Shown in pieces: positions 23,631 through 35,570 of a stretch of DNA of 64,000 bases. Position numbers and translations under genes: made by a program. The stretch is from Bisporella sp. PMI_857. Lineage: Eukaryota > Ascomycota > Leotiomycetes > Helotiales > Helotiaceae. The notes under the pieces were generated by a model. It saw only the letters and a list, made by a program, of their open reading frames with translations, had not been told where the DNA came from and did not search any database. The stretch lies in contig JAJSPD010000055.1 of assembly GCA_021307315.1 (NCBI GenBank), positions 124,001 through 188,000 on the forward strand. The letters run 5' to 3'. Within the stretch, counting starts at the first letter, position 1. Each line of letters begins with the position of its first letter.

Positions 23631-25135
23631 TGTTGATAATGATCGGGTTAAGCTTGTTGGTGAAGTTTGGAGATGTGAAGTCGATTTGGTGATGTTTATT
23701 TGGGATCAAAGATAATGTTGATGGTTGGTAAAGGACGCGAGATATGCTAAGGCAGGGCAGAGATACAAAATAGGTGAGGCGGGAGCAGTATCCACGCTAA
23801 CACCAATCGGGAAGCCGAAGCGAGATATTGATGGTTGACTGAAGAGCCAAAGTGACAGAAGGAAGAGAGGAAAAGCAGCACCACCATGGCCGGAGAGCAC
23901 ATAGAAAGTAGCTGAGTTTAAGGAGGATATAACAGGCATTCTGCACTAGCAAGAATTGTAGAATTGAGAGCGGTCGTGGGGGAGATACCAGAGGTCGTAG
24001 ACAGCATCTCCAGACCAACTTTGGCCATGGAAAAGGAACCGCACTAGTAGCTCCCACGCCCACTCCATACTGGCGATGAATCACTTACCTATCATAGATT
24101 GGGGTACTATCTTCATATATGTTATGGTGATGGAGAGTTGTTATGTTTTGCTGAAGCTGTGGACATAAAGATTTGAGACGTTCATAAATGCCAAAGTTCA
24201 GACTTTAGGACTGCTTACTAATAAACCTGAGGCATCAATTCACGTGCAGATATTGAACCTCATCTCCAGCTTCTTGTAATCACCTACCTTCATACTGGTC
24301 TAGTTCTGATGTATATCGCTCTCATCAACCTCGGAACATTTTTTATGCATAATTATGTGCTTCATATCGAGTGATGCAGTCACTCTAGGCTAAGCCGTAT
24401 ACGTAATTTAATTATATTTCTTGTTCACAAGGATGGACAAAGACACGACTTTTCAAAATATTTACCAGCCTGGAGCATATATATAGTCTTTGAATTGATT
24501 CTTTTCTACCCTCTGTTTACTTGTGACAGCTGTTACTAGGTTTGTTTTGTGTTTGGACCCGGAGAACCGGGAAAACACCTTGAGAACAATATGCTAGAAA
24601 ATGTGCCAGTGATTGTTTATATCTCTTTTTCGTCTTTCAAATGACAGGATGATTCTGCGAGCTCTACAAACATTTGCATTGTAGTACATGAATGTTTTAC
24701 GGGTTTCGCCATCGAATGTTTGTCCGAGATTCTCCTCAAAGAAAAGTTTCATAAGAACAAAGGCTGTCCGATGCCTGTGCTGAGTTAGCTATCCCCCTGC
24801 TCAAATAGGAGTTGTATGGCTGTGGCTCCAAGCCTTTGTTCTCACTACCTCTAGATACGGTTTCGCTTGTATACTGTAATGCCTGGCTTGTGGTGTTAGC
24901 AGAGTATTTTAGACCAAATACCAGGATTTGTTGCTCCATTTCACCAGCATAATTTCAGAGGTCCACAGCTTTTAGACCTTTGTCACAAGGGTACCTCATA
25001 TGAGGACGGAACTGCTTCTAAACACTGCGAATTGCCAGTACTAAGTTCTACTTCTGAGGGAGTGTCCCTATAGTCAAAGCAATTTACTCTGCTTTTTGCC
25101 GAACCTTACGGCTTCATTCGACAGTTTGGTTTATC
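23631..25135. other. Divergent intergenic region
   Basis: About 1.5 kb between the H2A.Z start (-) and the zinc-binding protein gene (+). Overlapping frames on the minus strand at 23706-24084 are shadows of each other without recognisable protein features. Nothing else is supported. Confidence 0.5.
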
Positions 25136-26379
25136 ATGCCACGAACGCCTGCACGCATCTCAATTGGTATAGCCCCCAATCGGCCCCTCTCACCACATCA
25201 GCCTTCAATATCATCTCACCTCACGGTCCCTCCTTCGCCCACATCGCCCCGAACCCTTCTTCCGCCTCCAGCAAGACTACATCTCCGGACAATATTACCA
25301 TCCCCACCTGTATTGCCAAACTTCCTCGCTTCAGTGCCTCAAAATCCTTACCCTTGGATATGGAGGTGTCATATTTGCGGTTCATCATATAGCATTGGTG
25401 TGACTCGTCGTTGTCTTGAGGATGGCCACACCTTTTGTTCTCAACCAAATCCGCCACTTGAAAGCTCTTCTTCTAGCTCGAGCTCCTCCTCCTCAGACGG
25501 CGAGTTTCTCACTCCTGAAGGGTGCTCCCAAAAACGAGAGCTTCAAACACTAGAACGGAGCAAGGCAAGACGCCGAAAACAGAGAAAAGCAAAGAGGGGT
25601 TGCAGATCCGAGTTCGATTATCAGGGCTGGGGCAAATACAATGTATGGCGTAGGGAGGTAAAAATAATACAAGCAAAGGATATGGCGTTATCGTTGTCGG
25701 AAATATTATCGGATCAATATGAGCGCAATTGTTGGATGGATTGTGACTTCCCTTCCGAGTGCCTTAATAGGCGTTTAGAAAGGATTCGCGAAGCAAGGGT
25801 GGCGAGAGATATGTCTAATTGGCAGATTCCTACATTTCTACCTCAGAAATTTGGGACTCTTCAAGAGACGACAGAAATGCAATCTCAGGTTGACGAAATG
25901 ATGGGTGATAGACCACCGATTGATATCTTTGCATCTCCTTCGTCTCCCAAAGAAGGCATCCTGGATACTAAGCGACGTGGGCCAGAAGGCGAGGCAAACA
26001 TCATCAACCTTGGTGTTAGCACTATGGAGCAGATCAACCTTGAAGCAAGCCAAACTGGACTTGGGGTAAATCAGGAGATGAGCATCATGAGCTCGAATTC
26101 ATCCATAAGAAACAAAAGAAGAGCCAACAAAAGATCCAACAGCTCACTAGTCAACGCCTTGGCACTGAGGTTGCCGAGGTAGAACCTACACCAACAAGTC
26201 CTCTAAAATTGCAATTTGCAGCAGAAGATCTAGAGGATGTGGATCTTAGCGGAAACTCATCTATTCAGACAGATATTCAAATGCAGGAAGTATTAAGCTC
26301 GAGGTGCGATTATCTGAGATGCTTTCAAAGGGAAGAGAATGAGGAGACTTTTGGCGACGAGATGGATGCCATATTTTGA
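25136..26379 (+). CDS. Conserved-looking fungal protein with CxxC...C...HxxC cluster
   Basis: The N-terminal 70 residues are Pro/Ser-rich. A zinc-type cluster follows: CHIC at 78-81, C93, H98 and C101, inside WIWRCHICGSSYSIGVTRRC. After a poly-Ser tract (110-120) come a basic stretch, then CRSEFDYQGWGKYNVWRREV and NCWMDCDFPSECLNRRLERI. This combination resembles an uncharacterised fungal family. The 25136 frame stops at 26182, but a strongly protein-like second frame runs from about 26075 to a TGA at 26377-26379 (helical KKQKKSQQKIQQL, then acidic). I model exons 25136-26012 and 26075-26379 with a 62-bp intron (weak donor GTGTTA, acceptor TCAG), giving 393 aa. A real frameshift is the alternative. 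No function is assigned. Confidence 0.65.
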
Positions 26380-26895
26380 TGCGGTCTTGTGGTTATAGAA
26401 AGTTCTAAATTCAGCTAAGGGGCTCTAAAGCTAAATTCGTCATTTACATGAGTAAATAACATAGGTTCCTCTAGCTACATCTTCACTAAGTCGTAACTTC
26501 CTGCTTGGGTATGTGATCACCTTATTTATTCAATACAGTGCTGGTGAGCGAAAAATAGTGTATCTCTGGGTGTTCATTTACTTCGCACGTCTAGAAATGA
26601 CCGGTAGAAGAAAATGCTACAACACCGTCATTAATTTTGAATTTTCACGGCCATGTTGATATAAATTCCATCCCTCGGCACTTCCTCTCAGCAATCCTTG
26701 CAATCGGCCGCGAACCTTCACGATGGAAGTCTCGACCAAAAGGCTCCTTCTATTTATGTATACATGCACCAGACGTACACAAATCGCTCATGCCAAACCT
26801 AGCCCCAAGTCCAAAACTTCAATACTGAAATAAAAATACTACCATAGTTCAAATCAACCCACGCTGGTATCCCCTAGAGTGCTTTATCTCACCGT
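26380..26895. other. Intergenic spacer
   Basis: About 500 bases between two plus-strand genes. The short frame at 26637-26828 shows no recognisable feature. Nothing else is supported. Confidence 0.45.
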
Positions 26896-27237
26896 ATGCT
26901 GTTAGCCGTCCTTGAACTCTATTTGCGCTCGCTGTTAATCAGAGGTAGACCGCGCCGATGCCAACCAACAACCCCCCCAATACCGCCCCCGCGTCCCAGA
27001 GGCTCCGCGCCTCAAGATTCTACCAATCCTTCGCTTCATCAATGTCGAATTTGCCAAAGAACGTTCGTGCGCCGCTCGATTCTCAAGCGCCACATGACCA
27101 TCATGCACATCGGCAGGGTGTTTCTTTGTCCTGTTCCTGGCTGTCCGAGAGGAGAGCATCCGGGATACCGAGCAGAATATTGGTTTAGAAGACATATGCG
27201 GGAGAGGCATCCGGATTGGCAGGATCCAAGCGCGTAG
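26896..27237 (+). CDS. Small protein with two C2H2 zinc fingers
   Basis: A 113-aa ORF. Finger 1 is C50-x2-C53-x12-H66-x4-H71 (QCRICQRTFVRRSILKRHM). Finger 2 is the longer type C78-x4-C83-x16-H100-x4-H105 (LCPVPGC...YWFRRHMRERH). A Pro/Arg-rich segment precedes them. This pairing is typical of small fungal C2H2 proteins that bind nucleic acid; targets are unknown. The first 20 residues (from the ATG at 26896) are hydrophobic and may be untranslated if an upstream intron or a later start is used. No other domain is present, so it may be a stand-alone regulator or the 3' part of a decayed gene. Confidence 0.62.
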   Translation: MLLAVLELYLRSLLIRGRPRRCQPTTPPIPPPRPRGSAPQDSTNPSLHQCRICQRTFVRRSILKRHMTIMHIGRVFLCPVPGCPRGEHPGYRAEYWFRRHMRERHPDWQDPSA

Positions 27238-28292
27238 AAAAAAAAGATCGGACTTGGTATTATCACGATGGGGAACGTGCATCACAAGCCTTTTTGATTT
27301 TCCGTAGTTGTTCGGCCTTGTGTAGGCACCTTTCCCTCGCTGTGACAAAGGGGAAGGAGAGGTGGGCGGACATGCTTGGTCTCTAAGACGGTGTTTCTGC
27401 TGTTGAAGTCTTAGAGGCTTGTCTCTAAATTGTCAAAGCTTTCTCACCATCATGGATATATTCGATGAGCGTATCCCTCAATGCATTCAAGTTGGTGAGA
27501 TTCCCTTGTCAATTTAGGCAATTACCGCCATTTCGTGATCTACATCACTACTTTTGTCTGCAAGGCAATTTACAATCTCTGATGCTTTAGGATAAGTATG
27601 AAGCAATTTCGTAGGGTTTTCTAAACGGCGTGAAAACACTAGTCCTCTGAGTCATGATTGCCTGGCGCATTCTGGGCTAAGTTAGTTAGCCAGAGTATAA
27701 ATATAACAAGCTAGAATCAACTATCAACAGAAATCGTTTCAGAGTTTTTGATAGTTTCCTTTAGCGGTTCTTGAACTTAAAATTTGTGCTAGATCCTGGA
27801 GGAACATTTGCATCCCAGCAAGGTGTCATATCTCCAAATTTATTTGATGCGCGGCTAAGTTCTATCCTAAATTGAAAGCATCCATAAACTTGGGGATCAA
27901 CTTACCGTCTGTAGTCAGGTAGTTAACGAGACCGTGAGGACTGAAAGCTTTGTGGCGGCAAGAGTGATACTGAGCATATCTGTAGGGTAGTTGAAGAAAA
28001 AACTTTCCGCCTTGATCTGCAAGGAGCATGTTCTATGAAAGCTAACCTGTTAGATGTATGACTAGGCTAAAAACTAGTGATGTGCTAGACGCTTCAGATG
28101 GATGACCCACCGCTGTCAACAATCGCTTAGCGCTCTTGCTTAGCATAAAGGGGAAGTACATATTAATAAGGAAATGGACCAAGTTCTTCGTTATAACACT
28201 AGATAGGACGAACTCCCATTTGGTCTGCAAGACCACCTAGAACTCTATATCAACATGAAATGTATAATTCGCACTCCGTAGTGACTCATCAG
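27238..28292. other. Gene-free interval
   Basis: About 1 kb without a supported gene. It ends at a TATATAA box and CT-rich tract that form the core promoter of the next gene. Confidence 0.5.
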
Positions 28293-28345
28293 TATATAAT
28301 GCCGGCTCCTTCTCCCTCTCCCTCTTTCTTTTCTTTTCTCTCCAG
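28293..28345 (+). promoter_or_regulatory. TATA box and CT-rich transcription start tract
   Basis: TATATAA at 28293-28299 is followed by a C/T-only-like stretch at about 28309-28345 (CTCCCTCTCCCTC then TTTCTTTTC). This is the layout of a strong fungal core promoter. It makes the ATG at 28299, which overlaps the TATA box, an unlikely start and favours the ATG at 28356. Confidence 0.55.
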
Positions 28346-28355
28346 CTTTGCAGAT

Positions 28356-29794
28356 ATGTCTTCTTGGTATTTCTCAAAGTTCAACCGAGCTCTGTCAGGT
28401 CTAGCCACCCTGTCATCTCAACCCTCAACTTCTGCTCACCAGCCATCGAGCAAGCCATTCGTTTCCAAAATCCCGGTGCCCTCCAAGCGCCAACAGTCTG
28501 CCGCCTTCCCAGCGGTCAAGTCGCCCTCTCAATTCCAACCCATCATTACCCCTCAAGTCTCAGTTCCTGCGCCCACCAGGACTGAAGACTCCATTCTTAA
28601 GCATGTTGAACGTGTAAGATCTTCTATTTTCTGTAGTTTCCCTCATTTCTATCATTTCCGCATGGTAAATTCTGTTGAGGGCGGGGTCTGCTAGAATTGG
28701 AGGGTGGAGCGGCCGAGTTTGTACAGGTCACATATTCTGGACACAAATGCTGACTTGGCTCGTTTAGATTCGAAAGATGCGCCAAGCCCAGGCGACGACC
28801 TCTGCTTTTGCGAGACAAGCATCAAGACCTGCCCAGTCAAGACCTGTTGAGCGTCCAGTCTCTCGCGTTCCGAGTGATTCGGTAAGTCAAAACCATTGTG
28901 ATTGTCGATGCTGTTGAAAGCCCCAAGTTTTCATCGTGCTGACTCGTTGGATAGAGCAACACCTCGATGGCTACTTCATCATCTGCATCGCGCAACGAGA
29001 AGGCAATCGAGGTTCATGTTGCAAGAATGCGAGGTTCGCCATCTCCTTCCCCTCGACCTTCGCCTCCGGTGTCCAGAAAGGTCAGCCCCTTGGTCGCTGT
29101 TGTTCCTCTCTGCGTCGTGAAGAAGGCTCCTGAGTCTACGGTTGTCGATCTAGCCCAGGTTGACTTCCGGCTCGCCGGCCTCACGATTCGGAAGACGCGC
29201 CGAGCCGCTACCCCAGCCCTTCGCTCCTGCCTGAAGTCGTCGACACGTACTTTGCTTGCAAAGACCATCAGCTTCAAGGAGTATGGGGGTTGGAATCTCC
29301 ACGGGATCCGTACCTTCGATTCTGAGGATCCAGCCGATACTTTCCTTCCCATCTCCGATGCAGACATCCGTCCGCCAGAGATGGGCCGTCAAAAAGGAGA
29401 GTATCGCATGGTTGGTGACAAGTTCCAGATTCGTTGGCCGCCCGAGGAGACGGACCCGAGGGACATCCAAGAATCATCATTGCTGCCCCGCTGTCGGTCT
29501 TGTGTTGAGATCGCCAATGTTGGTACTCATGGTGTTACACACTATGAGGCCAATAGAGCCACTACTTTCTGCGACGGCTGTCTTTCAGACCCAGCCAGAA
29601 GAATGTGGTATGCTCCTCAACTTGACTACGACGGCCGCAACGATGACCTCGATGTCTGCGTCAGTCTTCATGCCCACAATCCCTACTGTGAGCTAGAACG
29701 CCTTGCCCAGTGCGCCCGCTTGGCTTGGCTCTACGCTCACTATCCCGATCGTTATCCTGAGTTCGAGCTTCAGATCGGCTATTCTCATGAATAG
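28356..29794 (+). CDS. Protein of unknown function with a CxxC...CxxC segment
   Basis: Three exons, 28356-28613, 28768-28881 and 28955-29794, with GTAAGA and GTAAGT donors and introns of 154 and 73 bp, all in phase 0, give 403 aa. The first half is Ser/Pro/Arg-rich and disordered. A possible folded part starts near residue 200 (TISFKEYGGWNLHGIRTFDS). The C-terminal part has RCRSC and FCDGC, about 30 residues apart with His between, which could be a zinc site, then NPYCELERLAQCARLAWLYA. I know no family. Codon choice favours C-ending codons, and the TATA/CT-rich promoter suggests strong expression; both are inferences. The start at 28356 was chosen over 28299 because the latter overlaps the TATA box. 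A long pyrimidine-rich repetitive tract begins directly after the stop. Confidence 0.72.
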
Positions 29795-30602
29795 TCATCT
29801 AGCTCTTTCTCTCCCAGTTTTTACCAACTTTTTGATGACGATACTCATCACCACTAACAACTTCCGCTCACTACTCCACTGTCATTTCCGGTTTCCTCAC
29901 CCTCCTTCATCATCAACTTTCGTTCGCTACAACACTGTCTTTTCCGATTCCTTATGATCCTTCATTATTACCGCAATCCGTTCGCTACCTCACATTCGTT
30001 ATTCATCATCCTTCCAGAATTCCTTTATCCTCATGTTCGTTGCCCGGCCATCGTTAACTGTCAGATCCTTGGGCAAGATCTGAGCTTTCGTCTTTCGTTT
30101 CCGGCATTCTTATCCTCCACGTTCGCTACTTTCCTTCGTTCCAGTATCCATCATTCGTTTTCACCATATTTCCATCAGTCGTTCTTTATCACACGCTCTC
30201 TTACCGATCCTTTGGCAAGCATCTGCCTCTGCTCCTAGCAATTTTCGTTCTTTTCTCAACACTCATTCATCAGCCGTTCTTTACGCCATGTTCTCTCGAC
30301 ATGTCCCTTGGGCAAGGATCTGTCACCGCTTTCGGCGATCTTCATTCGTTGCTCTACATTCGTTCAGCATATTGTTATTTAACAATATTCTTCCAGCTCG
30401 TTATTTTCATTCGCCATTCAACATTCTTTTCATCAAATCCCTTGGGCAGGGGTTTCTTCTATTCATTACATCACACTCATTCGTCAACCTTCATTCATTA
30501 CACCACATTCGTTCGACACACTTCACACTCATTCGCGGTTCCGCCTGGGAAACGGTCCCGCATCAACGTGCCTTTGGTTATTCGGGGAGGATTTGATTTG
30601 TA
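29795..30602 (+). repeat. Pyrimidine-rich, G-poor tract with degenerate CATTCGTT and CTTGGGCAAG repeats
   Basis: About 800 bases just after the stop at 29794 are strongly C/T-biased on the plus strand; 30121-30180 and 30361-30420 have 6 G each in 60. The octamer CATTCGTT and close variants recur more than a dozen times. A longer phrase near CCCTTGGGCAAGGATCTG recurs at 30067, 30209, 30305 and 30439. The overlapping open frames here come from the lack of purines and are not treated as genes. It may be a long 3' UTR, a non-coding transcript or a decayed minisatellite. Confidence 0.6.
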
Positions 30603-33218
30603 AGTCGTAACACCACGACGGGATAAAGGTAAGTGGATGACGGCAGTCACTTTCCTGTCAACCATTATCTCCCCTTTGCCTGCCGGCCATATCACGGGTT
30701 GGCCCCTGTGATTTCCATGCCTTGGAGGTAGAGGAAAGGGAATGGTTGGGGGAATCACTTGCATTTTATCAGTCTCCGGTTTCTGCTGCCTGACTTGCAA
30801 GGATGTGGTCCTAGCACAATGTGTACAAGAGGCACGCCTTCGTGAGAACATCGGGTGTAGCGCGGGGCTGAAGGAGTAACGTGATCGTTGGAGTGGACGG
30901 TCACCAACTAACGTAGGGCTTTTGATTTGTTGTGCTAACTGTATACAGGGTGCCTCTTGCAGAGCTGCCTTCCCGGGGCTAGAGGCGTCAGTAGCCAAAT
31001 GGCGAAGCTAAAGCTCTGAATCCTTGTGTAGAAAGATAGAACCTCCAATTGTGCTTTTGCTCTCGCATTCAACTTCTCGTGGGCTAGATGAGAGTAATAT
31101 CTGGTTTGATGTAGAACATGTTTCCGTCGAGAGGATAAATGGACGAGGATTGAAGGCTCGAGGCATAATAACGATGATGGAAGGATGCAAATTCTATGTA
31201 TACACTCGCAATGAAAATCCAAATGTTGTTTTCAAGCACTAATGCACTACCTGTGATGTATCTTTCGAATCTGCCTCTCATAGAAACTCGTTGAACTCTA
31301 AGTAGCGTCGATAACTGACTCAGTACAGAGGTCGATGTAAGATCTGTCTAATAATACATGAATTCAATATCGAACTGGTTAGAATGATGTCGAAAAAAAA
31401 CAATTGATAAGTAACTATTTCTAAGGACCCTATTATGACGGCGAGGCTGTCGAACCACTTGGTCTGAGGACTCGCATGAACCATCGATGCATTGACGTAC
31501 ACATAGAGATACAGCTCAAAGGTAATCATAACCGTTCCTTGGCATTAAACGGATCTCTCGACAACAAATAAATATAACACAAGAATACTACTAAGCACCG
31601 ACGTGTGTGTTCATTGGGCTCAAAAGGGAATCCCAAGCTCATGCCTTCTACTTCAGCTAACCCTTGGCAAGTTGAAGAAAGAAGGGGAGTTCTCATAAGA
31701 TATATCGGGCCCTTCCACGACCACATGAGAAGTATAAGATTCGAGATCCACAGGTATAGCTGTCGCCTCATCCACAAATGGGACCCGAAATATAGGAGCA
31801 GAAAGTTCTTTTCTGAGATCTGGCTCTTGCCGCGAGCTCGAACTCTTGGATAAGCATTGTAACATGTTTGATCGACAATCTCTCTTCAATGGGAAATTCG
31901 TCACTCTGAGTCCATGGCGTTTATGAGTACGGTCATAAAAAAACGATTAGAACGAATCGGGGAGCGAATCGGGAAGAAGTTATTTGCCGTTATGATGGCT
32001 AGAAAAGGCTACTATGGACGGTACATCTAAGGTGCTTTTATCGTTTTCTCGAGTTGCCCAAGAACGGTATCAAGGGTATCCAGAAGACGGAGAAGTTTGT
32101 CACCAAAACATTGATGTCGTGGTTGACAGCTAATATTAATCAGGGAAGTAATATGGGGACGGAAGAGTCGGGAGCACTGACAAGCCTGATATATAGGTTC
32201 GCCTCTACCCTCAGACTGTGGTCCCCTGTATCAATGCACTCTGCCCCGCTAGATTAGATCTACAAGCCTTATGGTTGGTTAAATTCTTGTAGAAGAGTGA
32301 TGTCGAGGCGTGTCGCCACGTGTAGCACGTGACCATACGCCCAAGCGCTGTGGCTGAACGCCAAGGATGTTCATTCGCTAAGTTCAGGGGCTATCTCAAA
32401 CATTAAACGCGGATCACCCAGGAGCTCAAACCCAAGCTGTAACAAAAACGAATCTTCGAAACAAAGCTCGGATGTTTGGACCCTTTTAGCCGCTGAAACT
32501 TGGGGAGATGGCGCGGGAGATTTCTTCTCATGCAGGTACCGGCTGATGGTATGGCCGGTTGACTTTGCTGATGATAAACTTCAGCTATACTGCTACCATC
32601 CGAAAATTGCGATGAATGAAAATAAACAGTTCAGACTAATCATGATACAGCAGAAAATGCATATTAAATGCCATCAGATCTCTTTTTGAGCGATCAAGAA
32701 AACTCACTTGTTGAATAATTATCCTTGGAACATTTTCACTGTGGGCCAAGGAGAGTGTTTCGTTGCCAAGCTTGAGCGTCGGCTAGTGAACCTAAAATAA
32801 AGGAGTGCGCGCCGGTACCCGAGCGATCCTGAAGATTGCTCTCCAAAAGCCTCACACTTAAATCTGGAGAAACAGACTCGGCAGTGATCATTCGTTGTCA
32901 TTGGAGGAACCTTGCGGTATTTCTCGAGGTGTCAGATCTCTCGATGCTTGTTTAGACGCTTTCAGGGTAGGCTACCCTTTCATTCAATTACTATTGGCAG
33001 GGGCACTGTTTCTTCTCTGAGTTTCATGTCCTGGATCTCCGACCGCCACGGCGACCGGCTCAGAAAGTGGTCACTTAGGGTGTTGGAACTGAGGACGTTA
33101 AATAGATTCGTTTCTGCTCTGCCTGCATCATCAATTCACTCAAACTGCCTCAGCTCTCAATCAACATCCATTTAATTCTCTCAAACAATCTTCTCATAGA
33201 CAAACGTCCAACTTCAAC
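30603..33218. other. Gene-free interval
   Basis: About 2.6 kb with only short overlapping frames on both strands (for example around 31,000 and 31,650) and no recognisable protein. The right end is the promoter of the cupredoxin gene. Confidence 0.55.
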
Positions 33219-33936
33219 ATGTATACCTACACATTACTCGTCTCTCTTTTACCCGCCGTCCTAGCTCAATATGGAGGTAGCTCTGGTTCATCAAGCAGCA
33301 CTTCAGCAGCGGCAGCCTCAACAACAGCATCAGCCACAAAAGGCATTCAGACTGTCCTAGTCGGCTCGCCCCAGACCTTGGTATTCTCGCCAAACAGCAT
33401 CAAAGCAGACGTAGGAACTGTCGTCGAGTTCGTCTTCTACCCAAACACCCACAGCGTCGCTCAGTCCTCCTTCGCCGAGCCATGTGAGCCCCTAGCAAAC
33501 GGCACTGGCTTTTACAGCGGCAGGCAAACAACCGCCAGCGGGTCGACCGGCGCGAACGTCTTTGCCATCACCATCAACGACACCAAGCCAATTTGGTATT
33601 ACTGTGCCTTCCCAAGCCACTGCAAGAGTGGAATGGTTGGTGTCATCAATCCTCCGTAGGTTTTTCCCCCGCCCAAATCTGAAACTCGTTCTAACATCAC
33701 GTAGATCTGATGGATCTAAGACCGTCGCCCAATTCATCTCTGCCGCTGCTGAGATCAATGAGACCGTCGCTCCCACGGTCGTCCAAGGTGGATTTGTTGG
33801 ACCAGCCTCTGCCGTTAGCGTACCAAGCTCGAACTCCACCGGCAATGCTGGCGTCGAGTCGAGAGGATCCGTCCAGTGGGGTCTTCTTGGCATGACCGCC
33901 ATGATGGCCGCTGGATTTGGCGGGCTGATTATCTAA
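33219..33936 (+). CDS. GPI-anchored extracellular cupredoxin (serine-rich)
   Basis: Exons 33219-33655 and 33705-33936 with a 49-bp intron give 222 aa. A signal peptide (MYTYTLLVSLLPAVLAQ) is followed by a Ser/Ala/Thr linker and a plastocyanin-like domain at about 42-146. Candidate copper ligands are H78 (NTHSV), C129 (YYCAF), H134 (SHC) and M139 (SGM), the normal cupredoxin set. C89 and C135 could pair. The C-terminal part is Ser/Asn-rich and ends in a hydrophobic tail (GLLGMTAMMAAGFGGLII), as expected for a GPI anchor. Such proteins sit on the fungal cell surface; family members are often expressed during development or host contact, but the role here is not known. Confidence 0.9.
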
Positions 33937-34835
33937 AGTGTGTTGATGACCGTCCCACGAGGTTTTTATGTATGAATTGGTATAAATAGGGTGCATCAAG
34001 CGGAGCATTGACTGCACGCTCTGGGTATATGGAGCGTTACGGCGTTTTGGGGCGTCGCATAATAGGGATACCTGGGATTGTAGAACTACTTGGCCATGTA
34101 TAACTAAGAATTAAAAAGTGTCAAAAGCAAGTTAAAAGACTGTTGTTCAATCGGCCCGAGATATGATTTTGACTTTTTGCCGTAACACATGTTGACCAAC
34201 GCAAACATGGAAGTCAAAATTAAGCTAATGGGTTGAGTAAACATCCCTACATAGCGAGAAAAATGACAAGTACTTTGACTTCAAACTCTGTGCACACACC
34301 GACGTCTCCCATATTTTTGTATAAGTCGTGTTCCGTAGCTACCCCCGAACACTCCGATCCCTTTTCACCAGAGAATTACGTCCGCATTGTCGCCCTCACA
34401 CCTAATTTGTGAAAAGTCGCCAATTATAGCGCAACAGAGTTCCTTCACCACAGCTCCGCCGTCGAGCTCTTATCACTCCTGATACTTACAAAAAGGCCAT
34501 ACCCGAGCATGAGGGCCTTACTATATTATAAATTGTCATTAGCCTTGTGTCTGCTGTGGCGCGCAAATTCATGCAGAGTCGTCACGCTGGCCCGTACCTC
34601 GAATTAAAGCGACTGATGATTTTGATTCGTTTAAAACGGCCCGCACGTCATATAATAGTTAAGTTAACGTAATCCACAAGCTAGCTGATCGCTCCAACTG
34701 CGAAACACGTACTTCTACACTTTTTTTACCTTTTTTTTTTTTTTTTTTAATTATTTTGACAATGCCACTCTCGAATTTCTTTAGCTATTTAAGTATACAT
34801 TTTAACCCAGATTCAAAGTTTAAAAGCCTCCGTGT
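33937..34835. other. AT-leaning intergenic region, start of repeat-bearing island
   Basis: No gene is seen. A long T run lies near 34731-34748. The region leads into the terminal-inverted-repeat element at 34836. Confidence 0.5.
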
Positions 34836-35570
34836 AACTTCCAGAGTATCCTTCGGCTCTGTAAAGAGATTGGGGCTTGTTAGTTGGCACAGTATATTGA
34901 ATTAGACGAAACAAAAGTTTTTCACGTAAAAGCGATAATGCTACAAAGCTAGCTGAATAAATTACATTCGGATAACTAAAGTGTTTGAGCGCAAAGCTCC
35001 CATCCCAAGAAACTTAGCTACTTATATACTTATGTGATGTGTTGGAGTTGCTGCAGCCTGGGACCCCACGAAGTTCCAAGAACTCTATATTCCATTACGT
35101 GACATGCACAGAACCTGAGCCCTTTTAACCGTGTTACATAATACTCTATTCACGAGTGCGTAGGCGTTCCTTCTGTTAGTACTAACTTTTCCTTGGCACT
35201 TTCTGTCCTCTAGTACCGGCCGAGTTCCGCTACTAACTCGGGGTTCGTGCTATAACATGGCTGGTACTATTCATTCTTTTGTACCATCAATATTTTGGTA
35301 CTGATGCTTCCCTAGTGCTAACACGTGTGTAGCACCAACTTATGCCCAGTACTATGTGGTTCATGATATATAGTATATAAGTAGTTTATTATTATTTTGG
35401 AATAAAAGTTCTGTGTTTAAAATAATTTAGTTATTTGAATATAAGTTATTTAGCTAGTTTTGTAGCGTTTCCACTTCTAGGTAAAAAACTTTTGTCTAGT
35501 CTACTTTAATATACTGTACTAACCAACAAGCCCCAAGCCTTTTATAGAGCCGAAGGCTGCCCTGAACGTT
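34836..35570. mobile_element. MITE-like element with ~90-bp terminal inverted repeats
   Basis: 34836-34925 and the reverse complement of 35481-35570 align over about 90 bases with roughly four fifths identity by eye. Exact shared blocks include CCTTCGGCTCT, TTGGGGCTTGTT, ACAGTATATT and ACAAAAGTTTTT. The mismatches are largely transitions. The ~550-base interior has no ORF of note and carries many GTAC-type motifs. The total of ~735 bp with no transposase suggests a non-autonomous element. No clear target-site duplication was found, so the outer limits are approximate. Confidence 0.7.

Noticed and set aside
29703..30603. Overlapping plus-strand frames after 29794
   Set aside because: They result from a purine-poor tract with few stop codons; composition (Phe, Ser, His, Leu) is that of translated C/T-rich repeats.
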